From positions 1,178,001 through 1,242,000 of the forward strand of contig OY969094.1 of the NCBI GenBank assembly GCA_963697695.1: 64,000 nt of DNA, in the 5' to 3' direction. Below are positions 16,993 to 24,484 of this stretch, piece by piece. This DNA comes from VRUE01 sp963697695 (GTDB lineage: Bacteria > Actinomycetota > Thermoleophilia > Solirubrobacterales > 70-9). Under the pieces are notes generated by a model. That model saw only the letters and a list, made by a program, of their open reading frames with translations. It made no database searches and had not been told where the DNA came from. The position numbers were made by a program, and so were the translations under genes. The first letter of the stretch is position 1; every line of letters begins with the position of its first letter.

Positions 16993-17514
16993 CTAGCCGA
17001 CCGCGACCAGATCGACGACGAAGATCAGGGTTTCGTTCGGCGGGATCGACGGAGGTGACCCAGCTGGGCCATAGCCCATATTCGGCGGGATGATCAGCTC
17101 GCGCCGCCCGCCGATCTTCATCCCCTCGACGCCCTCGTCCCAGCCTTTGATCACCATGCCGGCACCGAGCGGGAAGGTGAACGGTTCGCCGCGGTCCCAG
17201 GAGGCGTCGAACTCTTCGCCGTTCTTGTAGTTGACGCCGACGTACTGGACGGTGACTTCGTCCCCCGCCTTGGCTTCGGGGCCGCTGCCTTCTTCCAGGT
17301 CCTCGATCTCGAGTTCCTTCGGCGGAGCCCCACTCGGCACCTCGATCTGGGGCTTGGTCTTCCTGGCGCTCGTCGCCGGCTCCTGCGATTCCGTGGATTC
17401 GGTCGAAGTCGCAGCGGTGGAGCCGGTCGAGTCGGTGCTGGAGTCGTCGTCGCCGCAACCGGCGATCGCCAGCAGGGCAACGCATGCGAAGAGGACTGGG
17501 ATGAGGCGCTTCAC
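16993..17514 (-). CDS. FKBP-type peptidyl-prolyl cis-trans isomerase lipoprotein
   Basis: This 173-residue lipoprotein has a signal peptide ending in the lipobox LLAIAGC, with the lipidated cysteine at 20. A Ser/Thr/Asp-rich linker (about 22-55) follows, then one FKBP domain: GDEVTVQYVGVNYKNGEEFD, PFTFPLGAGMVIKGWDEGV, and the ELIIPPNMGYGPAG loop. It should catalyse proline isomerisation of exported proteins on the outer face of the membrane. I chose GTG at 17514 because it is followed directly by the Lys-Arg n-region. Its stop is 27 bases from the convergent IclR gene. Confidence 0.93.
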   Translation of the reverse strand: MKRLIPVLFACVALLAIAGCGDDDSSTDSTGSTAATSTESTESQEPATSARKTKPQIEVPSGAPPKELEIEDLEEGSGPEAKAGDEVTVQYVGVNYKNGEEFDASWDRGEPFTFPLGAGMVIKGWDEGVEGMKIGGRRELIIPPNMGYGPAGSPPSIPPNETLIFVVDLVAVG

Positions 17515-17558
17515 GGGGTGTGATCCTACGCGAGGTCGCGGAAAGACGACGCCACAGC

Positions 17559-17927
17559 TCAGTGCTTGCCGGAGATCATGTTCCAAAAGCGCCGTAGAGC
17601 CCCCGGTCGACCGCCGCCGAGATCGCCCGCCCTCGCCTTCAGCGAGCCTGGGTTGGCGCTCGGTGCCGGCAGGTCTGCAGCACCTGCAGCATCGACGCCG
17701 AGCACGACGCCACGGTCATAGATGGTGGCCACCTCCGGCGCATCGACGAAGCGGTGCCCGCCGGGCAGGGCTGTGGTGTCGAAGACGATCCCGTCGAAGA
17801 CATCGGCATCGGGGTCGGCAAGGACCCGCTCCACCTCGCCCAGCTTTTGACCGTCGCTCGAGTACACCGCGGCTCCCTCTTTCAGGGCGAGATACGAGCT
17901 GGGCTGACCGAGGTCCTCCATCGCCAC
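17559..17927 (-). CDS. PRC-barrel-like domain protein
   Basis: This small protein of about 122 residues has one recognisable region, SSYLALKEGAAVYSSDGQ followed by KLGEVERVLADPDADVFDGIVFD. It resembles the PRC-barrel fold found in photosynthetic reaction-centre H subunits, RimM and many small stress-related proteins. The rest is Gly/Ala/Pro-rich. GTG at 17927 and ATG two codons later (17921) are both possible starts. It precedes the FKBP gene on the same strand and is divergent from the BASS transporter, with 63 bases between starts. Function unknown. Confidence 0.7.
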   Translation of the reverse strand: MAMEDLGQPSSYLALKEGAAVYSSDGQKLGEVERVLADPDADVFDGIVFDTTALPGGHRFVDAPEVATIYDRGVVLGVDAAGAADLPAPSANPGSLKARAGDLGGGRPGALRRFWNMISGKH

Positions 17928-17990
17928 GACCCTAACGAACCGGGCGACCGCGCAGCGGGGTGAACCTGGCCCTGCGACTACGATCCGGCG

Positions 17991-18881
17991 ATGGACAGCC
18001 CCGTGCTGACCTCCGTGGTCCTGCCTGCCGCAATCGCGGTGATCATGTGCAGCCTCGGCCTGACGCTGACGCGGGATGACTTCCGCCGCGTCCTCGTCGC
18101 ACCCCGCGGAGTGTTGATCGGCATGCTCAACCTGGCGCTGATCTCACCGCTGCTGGCGCTGGCGATGGCGGAGCTGTTCGGCCTCTCGCCGGAGCTCGCA
18201 GTCGGCCTCGTCCTGCTCGGGGCCTCGCCCGGGGGAATGATGGCCAACATGCTGACGCACCTCTCGCGCGGGGACACGGCGCTCTCGGTGACGATGACCG
18301 CGATCAGCAGCGTCGGCGCGGTCGTCACCGTGCCGCTTTTCCTCGAGCTCTCCAGCAACCACTTCAACGCGACCGGAATCGGCGACGTGAGCATGCTCGG
18401 GGTCGTGGCGCGCGTCTTCGCGATCACGATCGTCCCGGTTGCGATCGGGATGGAGCTGCGCCGCCGCCGGCCGGCTCAGATCGAGGCGATCTACCCGCGG
18501 GTGCGGGCTATCTCTCTCACCCTCTTCGGTCTGGTGGTCGCCGGCGCAATCGTCAGCGAGCACGACACGGTCGCGGAGAACCTCGCCGACGTCGCCGGTG
18601 CTGCGATCGCGCTCAACGTCAGCGCGATGGCGCTCAGCTTCGGGATCTCGAAGCTGGCCCGACTCGACGACCGCCAGTCGACGGCGATCTCGCTCGAGCT
18701 GGGAATCCACAACGCGGCGCTGGCGATCGCGGTCGGCGCCTCGCTCGCCGACGAGGTCACCATCCCGGCCGCCGTCTACGCCTCCTTCATGCTCGGCACC
18801 GGCGGCGCCTTCGCCTGGGCGATGAGCCGGCGCAACGCAGGAGCGGCCGAGCAAACCGGCCCCCAGCCGGCGGACGCTTAG
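17991..18881 (+). CDS. Bile acid:sodium symporter (BASS) family transporter
   Basis: This 296-residue membrane protein has eight or nine predicted helices and the BASS signatures LVLLGASPGGMMANMLTHLSRG and SLELGIHNAALAIAV, which form the two crossing discontinuous helices that bind sodium. Bacterial members carry pyruvate, pantoate, bile acids or other organic anions. The substrate cannot be read from sequence. It lies 23 bases upstream of an acyl-CoA ligase gene, and a GGAGGAG ribosome-binding site fills that gap, so uptake and CoA-activation of one organic acid is an attractive pairing. Confidence 0.88.
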   Translation: MDSPVLTSVVLPAAIAVIMCSLGLTLTRDDFRRVLVAPRGVLIGMLNLALISPLLALAMAELFGLSPELAVGLVLLGASPGGMMANMLTHLSRGDTALSVTMTAISSVGAVVTVPLFLELSSNHFNATGIGDVSMLGVVARVFAITIVPVAIGMELRRRRPAQIEAIYPRVRAISLTLFGLVVAGAIVSEHDTVAENLADVAGAAIALNVSAMALSFGISKLARLDDRQSTAISLELGIHNAALAIAVGASLADEVTIPAAVYASFMLGTGGAFAWAMSRRNAGAAEQTGPQPADA

Positions 18882-18904
18882 ACTTCCGGGCCGGAGGAGA
18901 CGGG

Positions 18905-20413
18905 ATGAACCTGGCGTCGATACTGACCGACAGCGCCGAGCGAGCGCCGGAGAACCCGGCGATCCGCCTCGGCGACGTCGAGCTGAGCTACGCCGGGCTC
19001 GACGATCGCAGCGTTCGACTCGCCACCCTGGTCCGCGACAAAGGCCTGCAGGCCGGTGACAGGGTCGGCGTGATGCTTCCCAACGTGCCGGAATTCCCGG
19101 TCGCCTACTACGGCGTGCTGCGTGCCGGCGGCGTCGTCGTGCCGATGAACGTGCTGCTGAAGCGGCGTGAGATCGCCTTCTACCTGGAGGACTCGGGAGC
19201 GAAGCTGCTGCTCGCCTGGCACGGCTTCGCCGAGGAGGCGCAGGCGGGCGCCGCCGAGGCCGGGGCCGAGCTGATCGAGGTCGAGCCGGCCGCCTTCGCA
19301 GCGACGCTGGAGGACCTCAAGCCCACCCCGGGCCTGGTCGACACGGCCGAGGACGACACCGCAGTGATCCTCTACACCTCGGGCACGACCGGCAAGCCGA
19401 AGGGCGCCGAGCTGACCCACACGAACCTCTTCCGCAACGCCGAGATCTCCTCGCGGACCACCTGTGAGGTCGGCGCCGGGGACATCGTCCTCGGCGCTCT
19501 TCCTCTCTTTCATTCCTTCGGCCAAACGGTGGGCATGAACGCCTCAGTGCGGGCGGGCGCCTGCCTGACCCTCGTCCCCAAGTTCGACCCGGCCGAGGTG
19601 CTGACGACGATGCAACGCGACAGCGTCACCCATTTCTACGGCGTGCCGACGATGTTCGGCGCGTTGCTGCACCACCCTGAGCGAGAGAGCTTCGATACCT
19701 CGTCGCTGCGCAACTGCATCACCGGCGGCGCCTCGATGCCGGTCGAGGTGCTGCACGGCTTCGAGGAGGCATTCGGGGCGAAGGTGCTCGAGGGCTACGG
19801 GCTCTCGGAGACCTCGCCGGTCGCCTGCTCCAACCATCCGGACATGGAGCGCAAGGCAGGCTCGATCGGCACCCCGATCGAGGGAGTCGAGATGCAGGTC
19901 GTCGACGAGGACGACAACCCGGTCGCCCAAGGCGAGGTGGGTGAGATCGTGATCCGCGGCCACAACATCATGAAGGGCTACTGGCAGCGCCCCGACGCGA
20001 CCGAGGAGGCGATGCGGGGCGGCTGGTTCCACAGCGGCGACATGGCCCGCACCGACGAGGAGGGCTACTTCTACATCGTCGACCGCAAGAAGGACCTGAT
20101 CATCCGCGGCGGCTACAACGTCTACCCGCGCGAGGTCGAGGAGGTGCTCTTCGAGCACCCGAAGATTCGCGAAGCCGCCGTGGTCGGCGTCCCCCACGAC
20201 GAGTGGGGCGAGGAGATCGGCGCCGCGGTCGTCCTCCACGACGGCGAGCAACTGCCGCCGGAGGAGGTCAGCGCCTACGTCAAGGAGCGCATCGCCGCCT
20301 ACAAGTACCCCCGCATCGTCTGGTTCCTCGACGACCTCCCCAAGGGCCCCACCGGCAAGATCCTCAAGCGCGAGATCGACCCTCCCGCTACAGAAGCCCC
20401 CACCAAAGGCTGA
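18905..20413 (+). CDS. Long-chain acyl-CoA ligase (AMP-forming)
   Basis: This 502-residue enzyme of the adenylate-forming superfamily activates a carboxylic acid to its CoA thioester through an acyl-AMP. The P-loop ILYTSGTTGKPKGAELTH is near 155, the A5 motif GYGLSETSP near 298, and the A7 aspartate in WFHSGDMA is present. The hinge DRKKDLIIRGGYNVYPREVEE follows, and the catalytic lysine is in PTGKILKRE near the end. Its closest feel is FadD-type fatty-acyl-CoA synthetase, but medium-chain or aromatic acids are possible. It is probably co-transcribed with the BASS transporter. Confidence 0.92.
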   Translation: MNLASILTDSAERAPENPAIRLGDVELSYAGLDDRSVRLATLVRDKGLQAGDRVGVMLPNVPEFPVAYYGVLRAGGVVVPMNVLLKRREIAFYLEDSGAKLLLAWHGFAEEAQAGAAEAGAELIEVEPAAFAATLEDLKPTPGLVDTAEDDTAVILYTSGTTGKPKGAELTHTNLFRNAEISSRTTCEVGAGDIVLGALPLFHSFGQTVGMNASVRAGACLTLVPKFDPAEVLTTMQRDSVTHFYGVPTMFGALLHHPERESFDTSSLRNCITGGASMPVEVLHGFEEAFGAKVLEGYGLSETSPVACSNHPDMERKAGSIGTPIEGVEMQVVDEDDNPVAQGEVGEIVIRGHNIMKGYWQRPDATEEAMRGGWFHSGDMARTDEEGYFYIVDRKKDLIIRGGYNVYPREVEEVLFEHPKIREAAVVGVPHDEWGEEIGAAVVLHDGEQLPPEEVSAYVKERIAAYKYPRIVWFLDDLPKGPTGKILKREIDPPATEAPTKG

Positions 20414-20416
20414 ATT

Positions 20417-20470
20417 GACAGAACTTATCGCTTTTCATGGTAAGAACCATAAGTTCTAGTAAGTTCTGTC
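20417..20470. promoter_or_regulatory. 54-bp palindromic region upstream of the AAA ATPase gene
   Basis: GACAGAACTTA at 20417-20427 is the exact inverse of TAAGTTCTGTC at 20460-20470. Between them lie a third half-site TAAGTTCT (20450-20457), the dyad AGAAC-N5-GTTCT (20443-20457), and ATGG-N6-CCAT (20437-20450). The region is AT-rich and ends 3 bases before the ATG. It looks like a multi-half-site operator, or the transcribed boundary of an acquired segment. A LexA box would need GAAC-N4-GTTC, and the spacing here is five. Confidence 0.55.
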
Positions 20471-20473
20471 TAG

Positions 20474-21637
20474 ATGGACCCCTTCGAGAATCCCTTTTCG
20501 CCTGGTGCGGGCACAGCGCCTCCGGCGTTCGTCGGGCGCGAGGAGCTCATAGCCAGCTATGGAGTGGCTCTGCGTCGGACCACATCAGGCCGCCCCGGTA
20601 AGAGCGTCATGCCAATTGGCCTTCGCGGAGTTGGCAAGACGGTATTGCTGAACCGCTTCGATCAGATGGCGAGAGAAGAGGGACTGATGGCCGCATTCAT
20701 AGAGGCGCCTGAGACGGGCAATTTCAAGCACCTGCTAGCAGTCCGGCTGCGCTCGATCCTCCTGGAGTTGGACAGAGGCTCGATTTCACAGGCCGTCAAG
20801 CGGGCTCTCGGCACACTCAGATCATTCGCCTACACCCTGCCAGACGGAACCTCGATCTCGCTCAATGTTGACGCGATTGCCGGCAGCGCGGACTCTGGCG
20901 TCCTTGCGGAGGACACGACAGATCTTCTCGTCGCCGTCGGGGAAGCGGCCAAGGATCGAAGTCGGGGTCTGTTGCTGGCGATCGATGAGGTCCAGTACCT
21001 GACAGCCGATGAGCTTGCCGCGGTGATCAGCGCTATTCATCGCACAGTGCAGCTCGGGCTGCCGGTGATCCTCGTGGGCGCAGGCCTTCCTCAGCTTCCT
21101 GGACTCGCCGGAAATGCAAAGTCGTATGCCGAGAGGCTCTTTGATTTTCCGGAGATCGGCTCCTTGAATGACGATGATGCGAGAGCAGTCCTCTCAACAC
21201 CTGCCGAAGAGCAGGAAGTCGAATTCGAAGAGAATGCGCTCGACAACTTGCTGAGCTTCACGCAGGGATATCCCTACTTCCTCCAGGAGTGGGGCTACCA
21301 CGTCTGGAACGCAGCCCCGGAGTCGCCGATTACGCTCGACGACGTGACCCTTGCCGCACCGGACGTCCAACGTCAACTGGACGAGAACTTTTTCCGTGTT
21401 CGGATGGATCGGCTGACGCCCCTAGAGAAGACGTACCTAGGCGCCATGGCAGACCTTGGGCCGGGTCCACATAGGTCGGGTGACATTGCGACAAAGCTGG
21501 GGGTCAAGGTGGAGAGCGTCGCTCCCCGCCGTTCTGCGCTGATCCAAAAGGGAATGGTCTACAGCCCTGCCCACGGCGACACTGCCTTCACGGTCCCGAT
21601 GTTCGATGAGTTCCTGCGTCGATCTCGGCCAAGCTGA
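20474..21637 (+). CDS. AAA+ ATPase with C-terminal winged helix (archaeal ATPase/ORC-like)
   Basis: This 387-residue P-loop ATPase has Walker A GLRGVGKTVLLN near 49-60, Walker B GLLLAIDEVQYL near 165-176, a sensor region LPVILVGAGLPQLP, and a C-terminal winged-helix-like domain (about 315-385: LTPLEKTYLGAMADL, then SGDIATKLGVKVESVAPRRSALIQKGMV). This is the plan of archaeal-type/STAND-like ATPases that sit alone or with toxin-like or defence genes. Codon use is less GC-biased than the neighbours and the upstream region is palindromic, so horizontal acquisition is likely. No partner gene is obvious. Confidence 0.8.
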   Translation: MDPFENPFSPGAGTAPPAFVGREELIASYGVALRRTTSGRPGKSVMPIGLRGVGKTVLLNRFDQMAREEGLMAAFIEAPETGNFKHLLAVRLRSILLELDRGSISQAVKRALGTLRSFAYTLPDGTSISLNVDAIAGSADSGVLAEDTTDLLVAVGEAAKDRSRGLLLAIDEVQYLTADELAAVISAIHRTVQLGLPVILVGAGLPQLPGLAGNAKSYAERLFDFPEIGSLNDDDARAVLSTPAEEQEVEFEENALDNLLSFTQGYPYFLQEWGYHVWNAAPESPITLDDVTLAAPDVQRQLDENFFRVRMDRLTPLEKTYLGAMADLGPGPHRSGDIATKLGVKVESVAPRRSALIQKGMVYSPAHGDTAFTVPMFDEFLRRSRPS

Positions 21638-21638
21638 T

Positions 21639-21660
21639 CTGTGTGATCGAGTTCACACAG
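21639..21660. promoter_or_regulatory. CRP/GlxR-type binding site
   Basis: CTGTGTGA and TCACACAG are exact inverted repeats with six bases between them. The core TGTGA-N6-TCACA is the classical consensus of cAMP receptor protein and its actinobacterial relatives. It starts 2 bases after the ATPase stop and ends 78 bases before the next ATG, a suitable position for control of that gene. It cannot be a coding constraint because it lies outside both genes. Confidence 0.75.
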
Positions 21661-21738
21661 CCCAATCCTGGCTGACCAGCCAGTCGCGCGGTAACCTCCC
21701 TGGGCACCCCCGCCGGAGGCACCAACGAAGGAGAAGAG

Positions 21739-23025
21739 ATGAGCGTCGCATCCCAGAACCTGATGGACAACATCACCTACGAGGACCTCTACAAGCGTTG
21801 GGAGGGTGGCAACTGGAGCGCCTACGACATCGACTTCTCCGGGGACCGCAAGGGCTGGGACTCGCTCAGCGACATTCAGCGCCGTTCGGCGATGTGGATC
21901 TACTCGATGTTCTTTTACGGCGAGGACCGGGTCGCCGACACCCTCGCCCCCTACATCACCGCCGCCCCGACCGAGGAGCAGTCCTACTTCCTCGCCACCC
22001 AGCAGGTCGACGAGGTCCGCCATTCGGTCTTCTTCCATCGCTTCTTCAAGGAGGTGATCGGCGTCGGCGGCGACTCGATCCAGCAGACGCTCTCCTCCAC
22101 CCTGCCGCAGCTCAACTGGGGCTACCGCGGCATCTTCGACCGGCTCGACGTGATGGCGGAGGAACTGCGCAAGGACCGCTCTCTGCCCAAGTACGCGCAG
22201 GCGATCACCCTCTACCACCTGATCGTCGAGGGCTCCCTCGCCCAGCCCGGCCAGCACTTCATCGAGGACTTCTTCGCCTCCGAAGAGACGATGCCGGGCT
22301 TCAGCGCCGGCATGGCCAACGTCTCCAAGGACGAGCAGCGCCACATCGGCTTCGGCGTCAAGGTGCTCTCCGAGCTGCTCGCCGACGAGCATCCCGCCGG
22401 CCGCGAATGCAAAGCCGCCGTCACCGAGCTGCTGCGCGAAGTGCTGCCCTACGGCCCGGCGGTCTTCACCCCGCCGAACATGGACCGCGAGTACACCGAG
22501 TGCTACGGCTTCTCGCTCGAGGACATCTTCGCCTTCGGCCTCAAACTGATCCGCCAGCGCTGGCGCACGATCGGCTACCCGACCGAGGAGATGCCCCCCG
22601 GCGTCTTTCCCTTCGACCCGGAAGCCTCCGAGGAGGAGGTCGCCCAGCGCCAGGTGCAGCTGATGATGGCCGGCATCCTCGGCCCCCCGGACGCCACCCC
22701 CGAAGCCACCCCCGAGCTACAGCGCCTCTACTTCGACGTGGTCAAGCGCGTCGTCAACCCGAAGGCCGCCAACGGCTCGCCGCTCGTCTACCAGTGGCGC
22801 TTCACCGACGCCGACCCCTGGCACCTGGTGATCGACAACGGCTCGACCCGCGCCGAGCCGGGCGAGGCACCGAACCCGACCCTGGTCCTGGAGACGAGCT
22901 GGGCCGACTGGGTCGCCACCGGCAAGCCGGAAGCGAGCCCGCTGAAAATGGTGCTGCAGCGTCGCCTCCGTCCCCGCGGCTCAATCCGCGAGCTGGCGCG
23001 GATGCGCAAGGTCTTCCCGAGCTAG
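21739..23025 (+). CDS. Fusion of an R2-like diiron ferritin domain and an SCP2 sterol-carrier domain
   Basis: The first 300 or so residues form a ribonucleotide-reductase-R2-like helical bundle. It has all diiron ligand positions visible: the glutamate of FFYGEDRVADTL, ExxH in QQVDEVRHSVFF, the glutamate of VEGSLAQPGQHF, and ExxH in KDEQRHIGFG. From about 315 on there is an SCP2-like lipid-binding domain (YQWRFTDADPWHLVIDNGS, ADWVATGKPEASPLKMVLQRRL). This suggests an oxidase or oxygenase acting on a lipid-like ligand, not a deoxynucleotide-forming subunit. A strong AAGGAG precedes the ATG, and a CRP-type site lies 78 bases upstream. Its TAG stop overlaps that of the convergent gene as CTAG (23022-23025). 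Confidence 0.85.
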   Translation: MSVASQNLMDNITYEDLYKRWEGGNWSAYDIDFSGDRKGWDSLSDIQRRSAMWIYSMFFYGEDRVADTLAPYITAAPTEEQSYFLATQQVDEVRHSVFFHRFFKEVIGVGGDSIQQTLSSTLPQLNWGYRGIFDRLDVMAEELRKDRSLPKYAQAITLYHLIVEGSLAQPGQHFIEDFFASEETMPGFSAGMANVSKDEQRHIGFGVKVLSELLADEHPAGRECKAAVTELLREVLPYGPAVFTPPNMDREYTECYGFSLEDIFAFGLKLIRQRWRTIGYPTEEMPPGVFPFDPEASEEEVAQRQVQLMMAGILGPPDATPEATPELQRLYFDVVKRVVNPKAANGSPLVYQWRFTDADPWHLVIDNGSTRAEPGEAPNPTLVLETSWADWVATGKPEASPLKMVLQRRLRPRGSIRELARMRKVFPS

Positions 23026-23438
23026 CCAGCCGCCCAGAGGCGGTCGAAGAGATCGAGGTCCAGGGGCACGAGCCACGCCTCGGCGATCCGTCCGTTCTCG
23101 ACGCGATAGGCACCGACGGTCTGCCAGGTCACTTCCTCGCCGTCCAGCACGGCGCTGCCTCCGATCAGCTGGGCGACGGCGTCCCCTTCGCCGATCACCG
23201 CGCCCGGGCTCATGCGCATCGTCCCGCCGGCGAGCCTCCGGCGCTTTTCGAAGTAGCCCATGACCTGTTGCGCTCCACGGTGGTCGCCGGCGATCGGGCT
23301 CGCGCCCGGCACGTGCCAGACGACGTCGTCGCTCAGCAGCTCGACCACTGCCTCGGTCGAGCCGCCCGCGTACATCTCGCCCTGACGGCGGTGCAGCTCG
23401 GCGACCAGCTCGAGGTTGTCCGCGTCAGGCCCGCTCAC
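23022..23438 (-). CDS. SnoaL/NTF2-like polyketide-cyclase-fold protein
   Basis: This 138-residue NTF2-fold protein shows NLELVAELHRRQGEMYAGGSTEAVVELLSDDVVWHVPG, GDHRGAQQVMGYF and a C-terminal strand ending GRIAEAWLVPLD, typical of the SnoaL-like family. These are small cone-shaped proteins that bind or isomerise hydrophobic ligands. The start is GTG at 23438, overlapping the TGA of the TetR gene as GTGA. Frames reaching further right are shadows of TetR. It probably forms an operon with that regulator. Confidence 0.82.
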   Translation of the reverse strand: MSGPDADNLELVAELHRRQGEMYAGGSTEAVVELLSDDVVWHVPGASPIAGDHRGAQQVMGYFEKRRRLAGGTMRMSPGAVIGEGDAVAQLIGGSAVLDGEEVTWQTVGAYRVENGRIAEAWLVPLDLDLFDRLWAAG

Positions 23439-24046
23439 GCCTTCTTCCCAACCTTCGCCTCGCGCGGGCCGATGACGCCCCGATAGGCGTCGGCGACGAG
23501 CCGCTCGACGATCGGCGGCGGCCGCTCGTCGGCGCGGACGTGGGGCATCACGGCGGCGACGGGAAGCTCGACCACGGCGAAGCGAGCGCGCCGCCTGGCG
23601 GCGGCGCTGGTGCCGAGGACGCGACGGGTGAAGGTGTCGAGTCCGGCCTGGGCCCTCTCCGTAACCTCGGCGGCGCGCTCGACGACCTCCGCCGGCCACT
23701 CGCCGGAGACGAAGTCGTCGCGATGGTGCAGGAGAAGAAGTCGCGCCGGGACGGGATGGGCGCGGACCCAGCGAGGGGTGTGCAGGGCGGCCTCCAGACC
23801 GGCGTCGAAAGGCTCGGGACCGGCAAGCGCAGCCTGGAATCCGAACTGGAAGGACTCGATCGTCTGCAGCCACAGCTCGGCGAGCAGCAGGTCCTTGGAG
23901 CGGAAGCGATGGTAGATCGACCCGGTCGGTGCGCCCAGCGACTCGGCGATCGCCCCGATCGTCGCTCCGGCGGGCCCTCTGCGGGCTGCCAGCTCGGCGG
24001 CGGCGTCGAGGATTCCCTGGGACGTATAGCGAGCCGGCCGCGCCAT
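23435..24046 (-). CDS. TetR family transcriptional regulator
   Basis: This 203-residue repressor has an N-terminal helix-turn-helix with GATIGAIAESLGAPTGSIYHRFRSKDLLLAELW (about 27-60) and a divergent all-helical ligand-binding domain. It is transcribed with the SnoaL-like gene and is divergent from a small membrane protein gene, with 51 bases between starts. That gap holds the perfect palindrome GTTCTAGAAC at 24067-24076, a plausible operator. Confidence 0.9.
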   Translation of the reverse strand: MARPARYTSQGILDAAAELAARRGPAGATIGAIAESLGAPTGSIYHRFRSKDLLLAELWLQTIESFQFGFQAALAGPEPFDAGLEAALHTPRWVRAHPVPARLLLLHHRDDFVSGEWPAEVVERAAEVTERAQAGLDTFTRRVLGTSAAARRRARFAVVELPVAAVMPHVRADERPPPIVERLVADAYRGVIGPREAKVGKKA

Positions 24047-24066
24047 CCCCTGAGCTTAGGCGATTC

Positions 24067-24076
24067 GTTCTAGAAC
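24067..24076. promoter_or_regulatory. Palindrome GTTCTAGAAC in a divergent promoter region
   Basis: This perfect 10-bp palindrome lies in an AT-rich 51-bp gap between the TetR gene and a small membrane-protein gene. It probably lies in both promoters and may be the core of the TetR operator. The same half-site, AGAAC/GTTCT, recurs in the palindromic region at 20417-20470. Confidence 0.45.
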
Positions 24077-24097
24077 TATTATGCTAATTTGATTCGC

Positions 24098-24484
24098 ATG
24101 GACAGGGTGCGGCAACTCCGACTCCCCCGCAACGGCAGGCTGTTGCAGGTTGTGGCGCTCGCGCACACCGCGGTCGGAGCGGTGTTCTACCGCCAGGAGC
24201 TGCGACAGGTCGCCGCCGACGGAGTGGTGAATTCGGTCCCCTACCGGGGCCCGAAGGCGACCGCCTTTTGGTTCTTGGTGCCTTCGCCTCTGCTCTGGAT
24301 CCTGGGGCGCCTGCTCAGCGACGCCGAGGAGGCTGCCGATGCGGAGGCGCTGCGCAACGCCAGCCGAGTCGGCCTCGCGAGCTCGGTCCTGGCTGTTCTC
24401 TGCATGCCTGTCTCCGGCTTCTGGGCATGGATTGCGATCTCGCTGCGGGGCCTACGCGACGCGAGGCAAATGCGCCGCCGCTAG
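24098..24484 (+). CDS. Small membrane protein (DUF6463-like)
   Basis: This 128-residue protein has four hydrophobic segments. They lie around LLQVVALAHTAVGAVFY, TAFWFLVPSPLLWILGRLL, VGLASSVLAVLCMPV and FWAWIAISL. The pattern with an early histidine in the first helix matches the DUF6463 family of small four-helix membrane proteins, though I assign this from general resemblance. ATG at 24098 is preferred over a TTG at 24089. It is divergent from a TetR gene and is a likely target. Its stop overlaps the end of the convergent amidase gene by 4 bases (TAG against TAG as CTAG at 24481-24484). Confidence 0.65.
   Translation: MDRVRQLRLPRNGRLLQVVALAHTAVGAVFYRQELRQVAADGVVNSVPYRGPKATAFWFLVPSPLLWILGRLLSDAEEAADAEALRNASRVGLASSVLAVLCMPVSGFWAWIAISLRGLRDARQMRRR

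Noticed and set aside
20441..20457. Possible LexA (SOS) box in the AAA ATPase control region
   Set aside because: The GAAC and GTTC half-sites are five bases apart instead of four, and no repair gene follows.
21606..23486. 626-codon plus-strand frame overlapping the R2-SCP2 gene
   Set aside because: Low-complexity Arg/Pro/Gly product in a shifted frame, whereas the in-frame gene has the diiron motifs.
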